Shown: in pieces, positions 8,441 to 18,039 of the stretch
Layout of the letters: the number at the start of each line of letters is the position of its first letter
Numbering within the stretch: the stretch's first letter is position 1
Assembly: GCA_047600805.1 (NCBI GenBank)
Contig: JASGKG010000001.1
Coordinates: 1,550,001 to 1,614,000, forward strand
Length of the DNA stretch: 64,000 bases
Direction: 5' to 3'
Origin: JADKHC01 sp047600805
GTDB taxonomy: Bacteria; Verrucomicrobiota; Verrucomicrobiia; Opitutales; Opitutaceae
Position numbers and translations under genes: made by a program
The notes under the pieces: model-generated
Told to the model about the DNA's origin: nothing
The model's input: only the letters and a program-made list of their open reading frames with translations
Databases searched by the model: none

Positions 8441-8880
8441 CCGCTTCTATAAACACCAGGACCCACAGCCCAGCGATAACCAAGCACCATGCGACGGGGG
8501 TAAAAGTGTTCCCGCACTTCGCCGAGTTGATTGCCTCCAAAGAGGAAAACGTACTCATCGTCCTGACGCAGGAAAAGTCCGACATGTCCCCGTTCGCAGT
8601 CAGGTTGATCGCGCCAAAGAACCACGACACATCCATAACGCGGAACTTCCAGCTGCACTCCCCACGCCAGCCACGAACGCGCAAGCGCAGAATGCGTTCC
8701 CTCGACGCCCGCGCGCTGCATGCACCAATTAAGAAACGAAGAACACCAGGGCACAGAATCCCGCCAACCCGAACCAACGGAACGGTGATACGCCTCGACG
8801 CGCGGATTGGAGCTGCCATCGGTGTGTCCGCGCACGCCTGCTTCGGCGAAAGCGATCTTCAACCAGGCCGGAGTGTCCAT
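8401..8880 (-). CDS. TIGR02594-family protein (CHAP/NlpC-like cysteine hydrolase)
   Basis: Likely a papain-fold cysteine peptidase or amidase acting on cell-wall peptides; the family is known by sequence, with substrate inferred. From the ATG at 8880 it is 159 residues: MDTPAWLKIAFAEAGVRG, then a SSNPRVEAYH stretch, the catalytic-Cys motif DSVPWCSSFLNWC, HSALARSWLAWG, the RGHVGLFL motif with the likely catalytic His, and FLFGGNQ followed by LGYRW. An in-frame ATG at 9066 would add 62 unremarkable residues and would begin inside the ahcY terminator region, so I prefer 8880. No secretion signal is visible. The last dozen residues are coded by the 21-bp repeat array, and its TAG stop lies within a repeat unit. 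Confidence 0.75.
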   Translation of the reverse strand: MDTPAWLKIAFAEAGVRGHTDGSSNPRVEAYHRSVGSGWRDSVPWCSSFLNWCMQRAGVEGTHSALARSWLAWGVQLEVPRYGCVVVLWRDQPDCERGHVGLFLRQDDEYVFLFGGNQLGEVREHFYPRRMVLGYRWAVGPGVYRSGPSVPEKIPVLGK

Positions 8881-9076
8881 GCACCGACTCTGCAAGAAGA
8901 CAACTTGGGCGCAATCTCCTTGAAGCGAGCCGTTCCGCACCAGCGCCTGCTCCCAAGGAAAGGTAGGGACGCCTTTCTGAGACGTACGCTTCACGCTCTC
9001 AACGCAAGAGCGTTTGAATGAACGGATGAACAGGAAACAACCGTTCATACCGCCAAACGGCGCCATGACGGGCAAT

Positions 9077-9109
9077 AAAAAAACGCGCAGCGTCGGACGC
9101 CGCGCGTTT
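9077..9109 (-). terminator. Intrinsic terminator of metK-ahcY
   Basis: Read on the minus strand, about 24 bp past the ahcY stop, AACGCGCGGCGTC pairs imperfectly with GACGCTGCGCGTT and is followed by a run of seven T. This is a strong hairpin plus U-tract. Confidence 0.9.
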
Positions 9110-9132
9110 GAAGATTACTTCTGTAAGACGGT

Positions 9133-10569
9133 TTAGTACCGGTAGTGCTCCGGCTTATACGGACCGTCAACGGAAACGCCGAGGTACTTGGCTTGTTTCT
9201 CAGTGAGCTTCGTGAGCTTCACGCCGATCTTTTCCAAGTGCAGGCGGGCCACTTCTTCGTCGAGGTGCTTAGGCAGGCGATACACGCCGACTTTGTAAGT
9301 GTCCTTGTTCTTCCAGAGATCGAGCTGGGCGAGCGTCTGGTTCGTGAAGCTGTTCGACATGACGAACGACGGATGACCCGTCGCGCAACCGAGGTTCACA
9401 AGACGCCCTTCGGCCAGCAGGTAAATGCTGTTGCCATTCGGGAAAACGAACTGGTCGTACTGGGGCTTGATCGTGATGCGCTTTATCCCTGGCGATTTGT
9501 AGAGGCGGTCAACTTGGATTTCGTTGTCGAAGTGGCCGATGTTACAAACGATCGCCTGATCCTTCATCTGCTGCATGTGTTCCAGCGTGATGATGTCGCA
9601 GTTGCCAGTCGTCGTAACGTAGATGTCCGCAACGCCGAGCGTGCTCTCGACGGTGTTAACTTCAAAGCCTTCCATCGCGGCCTGCAGGGCGTTGATCGGA
9701 TCAACTTCGGTGACGACCACGCGAGCGCCGAAGCCGCGGAGCGAGTGTGCCGAACCTTTGCCCACGTCACCATAACCGCACACGCAAGCGACCTTGCCGG
9801 CGATCATGACGTCGGTGGCGCGCTTGAGGCCGTCGGCGAGGGATTCGCGGCAGCCGTAGAGATTGTCGAACTTCGATTTGGTGACCGAGTCGTTGACGTT
9901 GATGGCCGGGACCAGGAGTTTGCCGACTTCGTGAAGTTGGTAGAGGCGATGAACGCCCGTCGTCGTTTCTTCGGACACGCCGCGCCAGTCGCGAACCATG
10001 GTGGCGAAAACCGAAGGCTGCTCTTTGTGGATGCGCTTGAGGAGATTCTTGATGACCTGCTCCTCGTGCGAGCCGGACTCGGTATTCACCCAGTCACTAC
10101 CCTGCTCGAGCTCGTAGCCCTTGTGCAGGAGAAGCGTGACGTCGCCGCCGTCGTCGACAACAAGCTGCGGGCCAGTGCCGTTGGGGTGGCTGAGGGCTTT
10201 CCAAGTGAGATCCCAGTATTCCTCGAGCGTTTCGCCCTTCCAGGCGAAGACCGGCACGCCAGCTTTCGCGATAGCGGCGGCGGCGTGATCCTGCGTCGAG
10301 AAAATGTTGCATGACGCCCAGCGCACGGAGGCGCCGAGTTCGACCAGCGTCTCGATGAGGACGGCGGTCTGGATCGTCATGTGGAGCGAGCCGGTGATGC
10401 GGACGCCTTTCAGCGGCTTGGACGGGCCGAACTTTTTGCGCACCGCCGTAAGGCCGGGCATTTCGTGCTCGGCGACGGAAATCTCTTTGCGACCCCAGTC
10501 GGCGAGCGAAATATCTTTAACCTGATAATCCTGGTGCGCCTTAAGTGGCGCGGAAAGTGTGGAAACCAT
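9133..10569 (-). CDS. ahcY: Adenosylhomocysteinase
   Basis: Hydrolyses S-adenosylhomocysteine to adenosine and homocysteine, removing the inhibitory product of methyltransferases; cytosolic and NAD-dependent. The 478-residue protein has the N-terminal DISLADWGRKEISVAEHEMPGL block, the substrate region GSLHMTIQTAVLIETL, the NAD-binding VCGYGDVGKGSAHSLRGFGA loop, and the C-terminal LDEEVARLHLEKIGVKLTKLTEKQAKYLGV with the closing KPEHYRY. It lies 30 bp downstream of metK on the same strand, so SAM synthesis and SAH removal are coexpressed. A clear terminator follows. Confidence 0.98.
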   Translation of the reverse strand: MVSTLSAPLKAHQDYQVKDISLADWGRKEISVAEHEMPGLTAVRKKFGPSKPLKGVRITGSLHMTIQTAVLIETLVELGASVRWASCNIFSTQDHAAAAIAKAGVPVFAWKGETLEEYWDLTWKALSHPNGTGPQLVVDDGGDVTLLLHKGYELEQGSDWVNTESGSHEEQVIKNLLKRIHKEQPSVFATMVRDWRGVSEETTTGVHRLYQLHEVGKLLVPAINVNDSVTKSKFDNLYGCRESLADGLKRATDVMIAGKVACVCGYGDVGKGSAHSLRGFGARVVVTEVDPINALQAAMEGFEVNTVESTLGVADIYVTTTGNCDIITLEHMQQMKDQAIVCNIGHFDNEIQVDRLYKSPGIKRITIKPQYDQFVFPNGNSIYLLAEGRLVNLGCATGHPSFVMSNSFTNQTLAQLDLWKNKDTYKVGVYRLPKHLDEEVARLHLEKIGVKLTKLTEKQAKYLGVSVDGPYKPEHYRY

Positions 10570-10599
10570 TTTGATAAACGTTTTGGCGCTAAGCGCGGG

Positions 10600-11766
<1,167 letters not shown>

Positions 11767-11868
11767 AGGATGAACGAGGTTTAAAGCAATCGGCCCACGA
11801 GGCGGCAAGTTTAATATCAATATATCTAGATTCCATGATATGAGAGTATTCTTAAGTTTTGCTAATCT
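11767..11868. promoter_or_regulatory. AT-rich divergent promoter region of metK and the REC-kinase gene
   Basis: This 102-bp spacer separates divergent genes and is clearly more AT-rich than its surroundings. It holds an inverted repeat, ATATCA at 11814-11819 and TGATAT at 11836-11841. A TAATCT hexamer at 11863-11868 could be a -10 element for the plus-strand gene, which would put transcription start just past the GTG at 11869. I cannot place hexamers with certainty. Confidence 0.4.
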
Positions 11869-11907
11869 GTGACGAGCAACGAGGAGAACCCAATTAACAG
11901 CATCAAC

Positions 11908-13098
11908 ATGCAGGTTGCTCCCGGTAGCCCTCAGACCAGTCAGGGTGCCCTTCCCGCCGTGCGTCCGGCCGCGGGCCAGAGCCATGCTGTGCGCTTAAAA
12001 GGTCGCAAAGTGCTGATCACCGATGACGACCGGATGAACATCCGAATCCTGAGCAGCATCCTGCAGTCGGAGGGATTCGAAATTCGGGACGCCGATTCCG
12101 GCGAGCAGACCCTGGAAGTCTACGAACAATTTCAACCCGATCTCGTCCTCCTCGACGTGGTTCTTCCCGGTATTGACGGGTTTGCGACATGCCGGGAATT
12201 GCGGGCGCGGCACGGCGACAACACCGCGCCGATCATTTTTATCACCGCGCGAACGGAATCGGACGACATCGTCGAGGGTCTCGCCGCCGGTGGCGTCGAC
12301 TATCTCACCAAGCCTTTCCGCCGCAAAGAGTCGCTCGCACGCATCCGAACGCACCTGCAAAACAAGATCCTTAGCGAGCAGCAAAAGGCGCTTGTCGAAC
12401 AGCTCAAAACCGCTAATCAGGCGAAGAACAAGTTGCTCGGCATGGCCGCGCATGACTTGCGCAATCCCCTCGCCTCCATCCGCGGCCTCGCGGAATTTCT
12501 CCGCGACGGAACCGTCGGAGAACTCACACCCGACCAGCTCGATCTCGCCAACACCATTTTCGAAACCAGCCAGTCGATGCTGACCTTGCTCAATGAACTG
12601 CTCGACGTCGCGACCATCGAGGCAGGCGAACTCAAGGTCCACAAAGAGCCTTACAATCTTTCCGAACTCGTGGAGAAGGCCGTGTATCTCAACAACATCA
12701 ACGCGGCCCGCAAAAACACCAAGATCATCTACAGTCCCCCGGCGGAAGCGCCGATAGTCAGGATGGATCAGGCCAAAATAAGGCAGGTCATGGACAACCT
12801 TTTAAGCAACGCAGTGAAATACTCGCCACCCGGGTCGTCCATTAACGTGCGGATCTCCGGCTTCCACCCGGCGTTCACAGTGGCCGTGCAAGATCAAGGC
12901 CCTGGAATTCCTGAAAACGAGCGCCACAAGCTCTTCACCGATTTTGCCACGCTCTCGTCCAAGCCCACAGGCGGGGAAAAAGCGACCGGACTCGGCCTGG
13001 CGATCTGCCGTAAAATCGTAGAGGCACATCGAGGCGCGATCACGGCGACCAATCTGCCCGGTGGCGGCTGCGAATTTTCCATCATGCTCCCCGCGTGA
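11908..13098 (+). CDS. Receiver-histidine kinase hybrid (N-terminal REC, soluble)
   Basis: A soluble signalling protein with a receiver domain first and a kinase second. The receiver (KVLITDDDRMNIR ... LLDVVLPGIDG ... FITARTE ... YLTKPF) has its phosphoacceptor Asp at about residue 83. After a coiled-coil linker comes HisKA with His182 in GMAAHDLRNPLAS, then a HATPase domain with N box MDNLLSNAVKYSP, G1 DQGPGIP and G2 GLGLAI. There are no membrane segments, so its input is probably phosphorylation or protein contact. I start at the ATG at 11908; an in-frame GTG at 11869 would add 13 residues and GAGGAGAA at 11881 sits rather far upstream. It is followed 4 bp on by a single-domain receiver. 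Confidence 0.88.
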   Translation: MQVAPGSPQTSQGALPAVRPAAGQSHAVRLKGRKVLITDDDRMNIRILSSILQSEGFEIRDADSGEQTLEVYEQFQPDLVLLDVVLPGIDGFATCRELRARHGDNTAPIIFITARTESDDIVEGLAAGGVDYLTKPFRRKESLARIRTHLQNKILSEQQKALVEQLKTANQAKNKLLGMAAHDLRNPLASIRGLAEFLRDGTVGELTPDQLDLANTIFETSQSMLTLLNELLDVATIEAGELKVHKEPYNLSELVEKAVYLNNINAARKNTKIIYSPPAEAPIVRMDQAKIRQVMDNLLSNAVKYSPPGSSINVRISGFHPAFTVAVQDQGPGIPENERHKLFTDFATLSSKPTGGEKATGLGLAICRKIVEAHRGAITATNLPGGGCEFSIMLPA

Positions 13099-13102
13099 AA
13101 TC

Positions 13103-13489
13103 ATGAAATACGAAGGCAAAGTTCTTCTCGTCGACGACGAAGCTCACGTCCGAAAATTCATCGCGCTTGTTCTGAAACAAGCCGGCGCCACCACGATCGT
13201 GGAGGCAGCCAATGGCCGCGATGCCGTCGAGGTTTTCAAAAAGGAAAAACCGAATCTGGTCCTTCTCGACGTGAACATGCCGATCCAGGACGGCATCCAA
13301 ACGCTACGCGAAATCCGTACCTTCGATACGGAAAGCGCGATCGTGATGCTTACGTCACTGGCAAATCGCCAGACGGTCGAAGAGGCGCTCGACCTCGGAG
13401 CCGACAATTACATCCGCAAAGACACGCCAAAGGACGAAATCCTTGCGGCGCTGAAACAGACCATCGCCGAGTGTTTCTCGACCGAATAG
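13103..13489 (+). CDS. Single-domain response regulator (CheY-like)
   Basis: A 128-residue stand-alone receiver: KVLLVDDEAHVRKF with the acidic pocket, phosphoacceptor Asp56 in VLLDVNMPIQDG, switch Thr in VMLTSLANR, and Lys in YIRKDTP. No output domain is attached, so it acts by protein contact or as a phosphate shuttle. It follows the REC-kinase gene by 4 bp and is the obvious substrate candidate. The ATG at 13103 places the first strand at residue 5; the frame is open further upstream but lies within the kinase gene. Confidence 0.92.
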   Translation: MKYEGKVLLVDDEAHVRKFIALVLKQAGATTIVEAANGRDAVEVFKKEKPNLVLLDVNMPIQDGIQTLREIRTFDTESAIVMLTSLANRQTVEEALDLGADNYIRKDTPKDEILAALKQTIAECFSTE

Positions 13490-13501
13490 CGCATTCATCA
13501 A

Positions 13502-13708
13502 ATGAGCTCCGCGCCTTCCTCTCCCGATCCTGAACCGATTGCCACCGGCAATCCCATTTCAATGGTGAGGTATTCCCTTCCGGAGCTACTCGCCGAGCTC
13601 AAGCTAGAGAGAGCGTCTGGCACGCTGGCGATGGAGAAGCTGCAACAGTCCGACATCGGCAATTTGTTCCAAAACAAGCAAAGGCGCCGCCGTGGCAAAT
13701 CCGCTTAA
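13502..13708 (+). CDS. Small protein of unknown function in signalling/ATPase cluster
   Basis: A 68-residue protein ending in a strongly basic tail (NKQRRRRGKSA). The core, from about residue 21, reads MVRYSLPELLAELKLERASG and then TLAMEKLQQSDIGNLF, which looks helical. An alternative start at the ATG at 13562 would leave 48 residues. Its 3' end overlaps the GTG start of the next gene by 17 bp, suggesting translational coupling to the PilB/GspE-like ATPase. I do not recognise the family. The overlap and the tight spacing on both sides support it being real. Confidence 0.6.
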   Translation: MSSAPSSPDPEPIATGNPISMVRYSLPELLAELKLERASGTLAMEKLQQSDIGNLFQNKQRRRRGKSA

Positions 13709-15398
13709 CAATCATTTTCTCGAAGAGCTCAAAAAGCTACCGCACTTCGACTACAAAGACGAAGTCGATTCGTTGGCCAAACAGCACGGGGCCACGACCG
13801 CGCTGCTGCAGGAAGTGATCGAGCGCAAATACGCGTCGAAGGACGATGCCTGCCGGATTTGGGCCGACGGACTGAATGTCGCCCACGTCGATCCTTTCGC
13901 GTCGGTGATCACGGACGAAGCGATCGAAAAGATACCAGTGGAAATCGCCAAAAAAGCCCGCGCGATCGGACTCTATGTTTTCAACGGCGTGCTCACGACA
14001 GCGATGGCCACGCCGGAAGATACCGAGTTGGTGAAACGGTTGGCGCAGATCGCCCAGATGCCAATCAGCCCGGTCTTCGCGCTGCCGCACGATATCGACG
14101 ACGCGATCGTCATCAGTTACTCCTCGGACAAGAGCCTCGAAGAAAGCCTGAACGAGTTGGAACGCTCACGCCTCTTCACCGATCCGGAATTGGCTGCCGA
14201 CAAACTAGCGCAGCTCGCCAGCGCCGATTCCCTCGTGCAGATCGTTGAGGAAATCATCCATTTCGCGCTCCGCGAACGCGCCACGGACATCCATATCGAG
14301 CCGCAAGAAAACATTTCGCGTGTGCGTTTTCGCGTCGATGGCATGTTGCGCGAAGTTTTCACGTACTCGCGAAAACTCCATCGCGCCATCATTTCCCGTC
14401 TGAAAATTCTCTGTAATCTGAACATCGCCGAGTCGCGCTTTCCGCAGGACGGCCGCTTCTCGCTTCCGATTGGCAGCCTTGCTGCGAATTTCAGATTTTC
14501 ATCGATGCCCTCCGCCTACGGCGAAAAAGCAGTCGTTCGCATCCTCGCGATGACCGGCCGAAAGGCCATGCTCACGCTCGACAAGATGATGATTTCGCAG
14601 TCGATCCTGCAGCCGCTCAAGCAGCTGATTCGAAATCCGAACGGTATCATCTTCGTTACCGGGCCCACGGGCTCCGGCAAGACGACCACGCTTTACGCAG
14701 CGCTCCACGAAATCAACAAACCTAACCTCAACATATCCACCATCGAGGACCCCGTTGAGATTCAGCTGGAAGGCGTGACCCAAACCCAGGTCAACACCCA
14801 CATCGACCTGAAGTTCTCGACGATTTTGCGCGCCCTGCTCCGTCAAGATCCTGATGCCATTTTGGTCGGTGAAATCCGTGATCTCGAAACAGCCAAAATC
14901 GCCACAGAGGCCGCGCTGACGGGGCACATCGTTTTCGCCACCCTTCACACCAACACCGCCGCACAAGCGATCGTGCGCCTGATGGAAATCGGCGTCGAAC
15001 CTTACATGGTTGCTCCATCAGTGATCGGAGTTCTCGCCCAACGTCTCGTCGGTCGCATTTGCGAAAGCTGCAAGGAACCCTACATCCCGACGCGCGAAAC
15101 ACTTCAGCGCTATTTCAAAGACGAGGGTCTCACGGAAGTTACCTTTTACCGCGGTCGTGGTTGTCCCGCGTGCCGTGGAACCGGTTATAAAGGCCGGATC
15201 GCATTTCATGAACTAGTCCTTATCACTGAAGAAATCCGCACGCTCATTTCCGAAGGCAAAAGCGCGCAAGAAATCACTCGCGCGGCCGCCAAAGTCGGCT
15301 TCAAACCCCTTCGCTACGATGGTCTGAAAAAAGTTCTTCTGGGGCTCACCACGATCGAAGAGATTGAGGAAAACACCTCGTTCGAGTGGGCAACCTAG
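13692..15398 (+). CDS. PilB/GspE-type secretion or pilus assembly ATPase
   Basis: A hexameric motor ATPase of type IV pilus assembly or type II secretion. The 568-residue protein has the N-terminal T2SSE domain to about residue 150, the N2 domain with ATDIHIEP and VRFRVDG, Walker A GPTGSGKTTT at 324-333, the Asp box STIEDPVE, Walker B ALLRQDPDAILVGEIRD, the His box TGHIVFATLHTN, and paired CxxC motifs (about 457-460 and 491-494) that bind zinc in PilB/GspE. It starts with GTG inside the preceding small gene. No pilin, secretin or platform gene is beside it; its neighbours are phosphorelay proteins. PilT is unlikely because of the N-terminal domain and zinc motif. Confidence 0.9.
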   Translation: MANPLNNHFLEELKKLPHFDYKDEVDSLAKQHGATTALLQEVIERKYASKDDACRIWADGLNVAHVDPFASVITDEAIEKIPVEIAKKARAIGLYVFNGVLTTAMATPEDTELVKRLAQIAQMPISPVFALPHDIDDAIVISYSSDKSLEESLNELERSRLFTDPELAADKLAQLASADSLVQIVEEIIHFALRERATDIHIEPQENISRVRFRVDGMLREVFTYSRKLHRAIISRLKILCNLNIAESRFPQDGRFSLPIGSLAANFRFSSMPSAYGEKAVVRILAMTGRKAMLTLDKMMISQSILQPLKQLIRNPNGIIFVTGPTGSGKTTTLYAALHEINKPNLNISTIEDPVEIQLEGVTQTQVNTHIDLKFSTILRALLRQDPDAILVGEIRDLETAKIATEAALTGHIVFATLHTNTAAQAIVRLMEIGVEPYMVAPSVIGVLAQRLVGRICESCKEPYIPTRETLQRYFKDEGLTEVTFYRGRGCPACRGTGYKGRIAFHELVLITEEIRTLISEGKSAQEITRAAAKVGFKPLRYDGLKKVLLGLTTIEEIEENTSFEWAT

Positions 15399-15477
15399 AA
15401 GTCTCTACAAAAACTTTCTCCCTAAACACTAACACTCGACAAAGCTCCAGCGACTGCCAAATTCAAAAAGGTTCCCC

Positions 15478-15834
15478 ATGTCGAACGAACTCCCCATTGA
15501 CCCAGAGGCGATCGAAAACTTGCGTGCATTGAACCCCGACGACGATGATGCCTTTTTGAAGGATATTATTGGTATCTTCTTACAGGATACGCCTGAGCGT
15601 ATTGCGGAGCTCAAGCAATGTCTAACGACGTACGATCAACCCAAATTTACACGCGCCGCCCATAGCATCAAGGGCAGTGCCAGCAACCTCGGCGCCAGCA
15701 AAGTGCGCGCCGTTGCCGAACAACTCGAGCATCAATCGCGAAACAGCGGCCTCGACGGACTCGATCCGCTTCTGAAAAACTTGGAAGGCGAATTCGCGAT
15801 AGCCGAAACCGAGCTTAAAAAATATCTCGGCTGA
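15478..15834 (+). CDS. Hpt-domain phosphotransfer protein
   Basis: A 118-residue stand-alone histidine phosphotransfer module. The signature is AAHSIKGSASNLGA with phosphorylatable His62, inside a four-helix bundle (FLKDIIGIFLQDTPERIAELK before it, VRAVAEQLEHQSRNSGL after it). It lies 80 bp after the ATPase gene and completes a set of REC-kinase, REC and Hpt in four kilobases, which could form a multistep relay. A convergent gene (opgH) ends 30 bp further on. Confidence 0.9.
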   Translation: MSNELPIDPEAIENLRALNPDDDDAFLKDIIGIFLQDTPERIAELKQCLTTYDQPKFTRAAHSIKGSASNLGASKVRAVAEQLEHQSRNSGLDGLDPLLKNLEGEFAIAETELKKYLG

Positions 15835-15863
15835 GCGATTACTCAGCAAACGCAGGGGAAAAA

Positions 15864-18017
15864 TTACCGATAGAGCGCGGTGATAGGCGCTGCGGTGAGA
15901 ACGTTGTATTGTCGCACGGCCAACCGCCACCACTCGGCCAGAGATTGCGCCGGTACGCGCCAAAGTTCGCGATGTAACCAAATCATCGACTCAGCATCGA
16001 GCAGGAGCGCCATCTTTTCTTTGGTTGTAAACTCGCCCGGCCCTTCACGGAGCAACCTAACCCGTAGTTGGAGGAAATAGTCGCGGGATTCCTCACTCGG
16101 CCTCCGTTGCCGCAGCAGCGAAACGTGCACGGCATTCACATAGGGATCGAGAACGGCCTGAAGTAGCCCGTAGTCGGCACGCAGCGCCTCGATCGGCTGC
16201 ATGTGTTTGTAACATTCTTCGAGGTTTGTCCGAAGGCGTTTTAGTTCGTACGGCGGGTCCGATTCCTCCGGCGTCACGAAAAGGCCCAGGCGCAGCAACT
16301 GGCGGCCGAAGCTGGGCTTACTCAGCGCGATCGAAAGCGGAATGGAGACAAGAACGCCCGCCAAAACCGGGCTCAACCACCAAAAAAATGCCGGCCATAA
16401 AACGTAGGAAGAAGCGCCCCAAACGACACCGAACAGCATGTGCGGACCGTGGGTCAAAATCGCCTCACGCCAGTCGGTACCGTCGTCGCCGCCGCGATTT
16501 TGAGTCACCCAACTCACACCCTGCCCGAGCAGAATGAACAGCACGAATTTGCTATTAAAAAGCATGTTGATCGGCGCCAGGAGTGTCGAAATGACAATTT
16601 CAAGCAACGCCGATATTCCCACGCGCAAGCGGCCGCCAAATGGTTCGGCACGTTCCTTTTTCTGCACCACCAAAAAGACACTGATAATCTTGGGCAGGAA
16701 GAGCAGCAGCATCGTCAGGACAAACAAGGTAAATGCCTCTGGCACTTCCCACGTGTATCCAAAAAACGACGTCATTATTTCCAAGCTGCGGTTCGCTGCA
16801 GGATCAGGAAAACGAACCAAGTTGAACACGTGAATCGTGCTGAGCAGCAGGAAAAACAGCCAAAGCGGCGACGACACATAGGCCATCACACCCATGAGCA
16901 GGTGGAATCGATTCACCGGCCTGAAGCCTTTCGCAAACAACAACCAACTGTGTTGCATGTTGCCTTGGCACCACCGACGGTCCCGCTTCGCGCTATCAAT
17001 CAAAGTCGGCGGACCTTCCTCATAAGTTCCCTCGATATCCGGCGCAAGCCAGACGCCCCAGCCCGCTTTGCGCATCAACGCCGCTTCGACAAAATCGTGG
17101 CTCAAAATTCGACCGCCAAACGGCTCGCTGCCAGGAAGACTCGGGAGCGAACAGTGGTCGATAAACGGCTGCACGCGAATGACTGCGTTGTGGCCCCAAT
17201 AATTTCCATCGTATTGCTGCCAATAGTTCAGCCCGGCCAAAAACAAGGGGCTATAGAGCCGGTTCGAGAATTGCTGCAGACGCGCGTAAAACGTTTCACC
17301 GTTCACGAGTCGCGGAGCCGTCTGGATGATGCCGACGGTTGGATTCTTTTGCATCGTCGCAACCAGGTCGACCAATGCCTTTCCGCTCATCACGCTGTCC
17401 GCGTCCAAAACCACCATATACCGGTAGTTTTTACCCCACCGGCGAAGGAAATCGGCAACATTTCCGGCCTTCTTGTTAATCTGCTGCCGGCGTTTCCGAT
17501 AAAAAATCCGCCCAAAACCGCCCACCTGTTTGCACAATTCAACCCACGCGACTTCTTCCTGTATCCATTGGTTAGGCTTCGTGGAATCGCTGAGAATGAA
17601 AAAATCGAAGTGCTCCAGTTTCTTCGTTTCTTGCACAGACCGGTAGATCACACGCAGCGCTTCAAAAACGCGGCTTACGTCTTCATTAAACACCGGCATG
17701 ATGATGGCCGTGCTGGCGAGCGGAACATCTTCGTCCGGCTTCACCGTTTTGGTGATCAAGCGGCTGTCCCCGCCGCGATTTATGACGTAGAAGCCGAGCA
17801 GTGCCGTGACGAAGCCGACCGCCACTTGGGAAAACAAAATCACGAACAGGACAAGCAACGCCCATTCCAAGCCACGAATGCCGTTGTTGTCGCGCCAGAA
17901 GAGGTCGGCCATGAACCACGTGGCCAAACTAGTGAGCACGAAAACCGCGGTGAAAAACAACCGGCGGCGGCGCTTTAGACGCTTGGGTTCGATAAAGTCA
18001 GTACTGATGGGGCGCAT
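15864..18017 (-). CDS. opgH: Glucans biosynthesis glucosyltransferase OpgH (MdoH)
   Basis: Polymerises glucose from UDP-glucose into the linear backbone of periplasmic glucans and exports it; inner membrane. The 717-residue GT2 protein has two N-terminal membrane segments, then the catalytic domain with IMPVFNEDVSRVFEALR, VLDADSVMSGKALVDL (DxD), the acceptor region GRILSHDFVEAALMRKAGWGV and RDRRWCQGN (QxxRW-type), then several membrane segments and a cytoplasmic tail. E. coli OpgH is about 847 residues with a long cytoplasmic N-terminus; here that part is missing and a separate 199-residue gene lies just upstream. It is the last gene of the minus-strand ribE-udg-opgG-opgH run. Confidence 0.93.
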   Translation of the reverse strand: MRPISTDFIEPKRLKRRRRLFFTAVFVLTSLATWFMADLFWRDNNGIRGLEWALLVLFVILFSQVAVGFVTALLGFYVINRGGDSRLITKTVKPDEDVPLASTAIIMPVFNEDVSRVFEALRVIYRSVQETKKLEHFDFFILSDSTKPNQWIQEEVAWVELCKQVGGFGRIFYRKRRQQINKKAGNVADFLRRWGKNYRYMVVLDADSVMSGKALVDLVATMQKNPTVGIIQTAPRLVNGETFYARLQQFSNRLYSPLFLAGLNYWQQYDGNYWGHNAVIRVQPFIDHCSLPSLPGSEPFGGRILSHDFVEAALMRKAGWGVWLAPDIEGTYEEGPPTLIDSAKRDRRWCQGNMQHSWLLFAKGFRPVNRFHLLMGVMAYVSSPLWLFFLLLSTIHVFNLVRFPDPAANRSLEIMTSFFGYTWEVPEAFTLFVLTMLLLFLPKIISVFLVVQKKERAEPFGGRLRVGISALLEIVISTLLAPINMLFNSKFVLFILLGQGVSWVTQNRGGDDGTDWREAILTHGPHMLFGVVWGASSYVLWPAFFWWLSPVLAGVLVSIPLSIALSKPSFGRQLLRLGLFVTPEESDPPYELKRLRTNLEECYKHMQPIEALRADYGLLQAVLDPYVNAVHVSLLRQRRPSEESRDYFLQLRVRLLREGPGEFTTKEKMALLLDAESMIWLHRELWRVPAQSLAEWWRLAVRQYNVLTAAPITALYR

Positions 18018-18039
18018 CGATTTTATGCCTGCCTTACGG

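Noticed and set aside
8079..8819. 246-codon minus-strand frame through the 21-bp array, reading as heptad repeats
   Set aside because: It overlaps the TIGR02594 gene in another frame, and the 20-bp units break the register. The heptads are a by-product of the DNA period.
11767..11868. SAM riboswitch before metK
   Set aside because: The 102-bp leader is AT-rich, with only a weak inverted repeat and none of the conserved cores of riboswitch classes I know.
16440..17978. Long plus-strand reading frame of about 512 codons opposite opgH
   Set aside because: It is the antisense shadow of opgH, with basic, His/Gln-rich composition and no family motif; the minus-strand frame has clear GT2 motifs.
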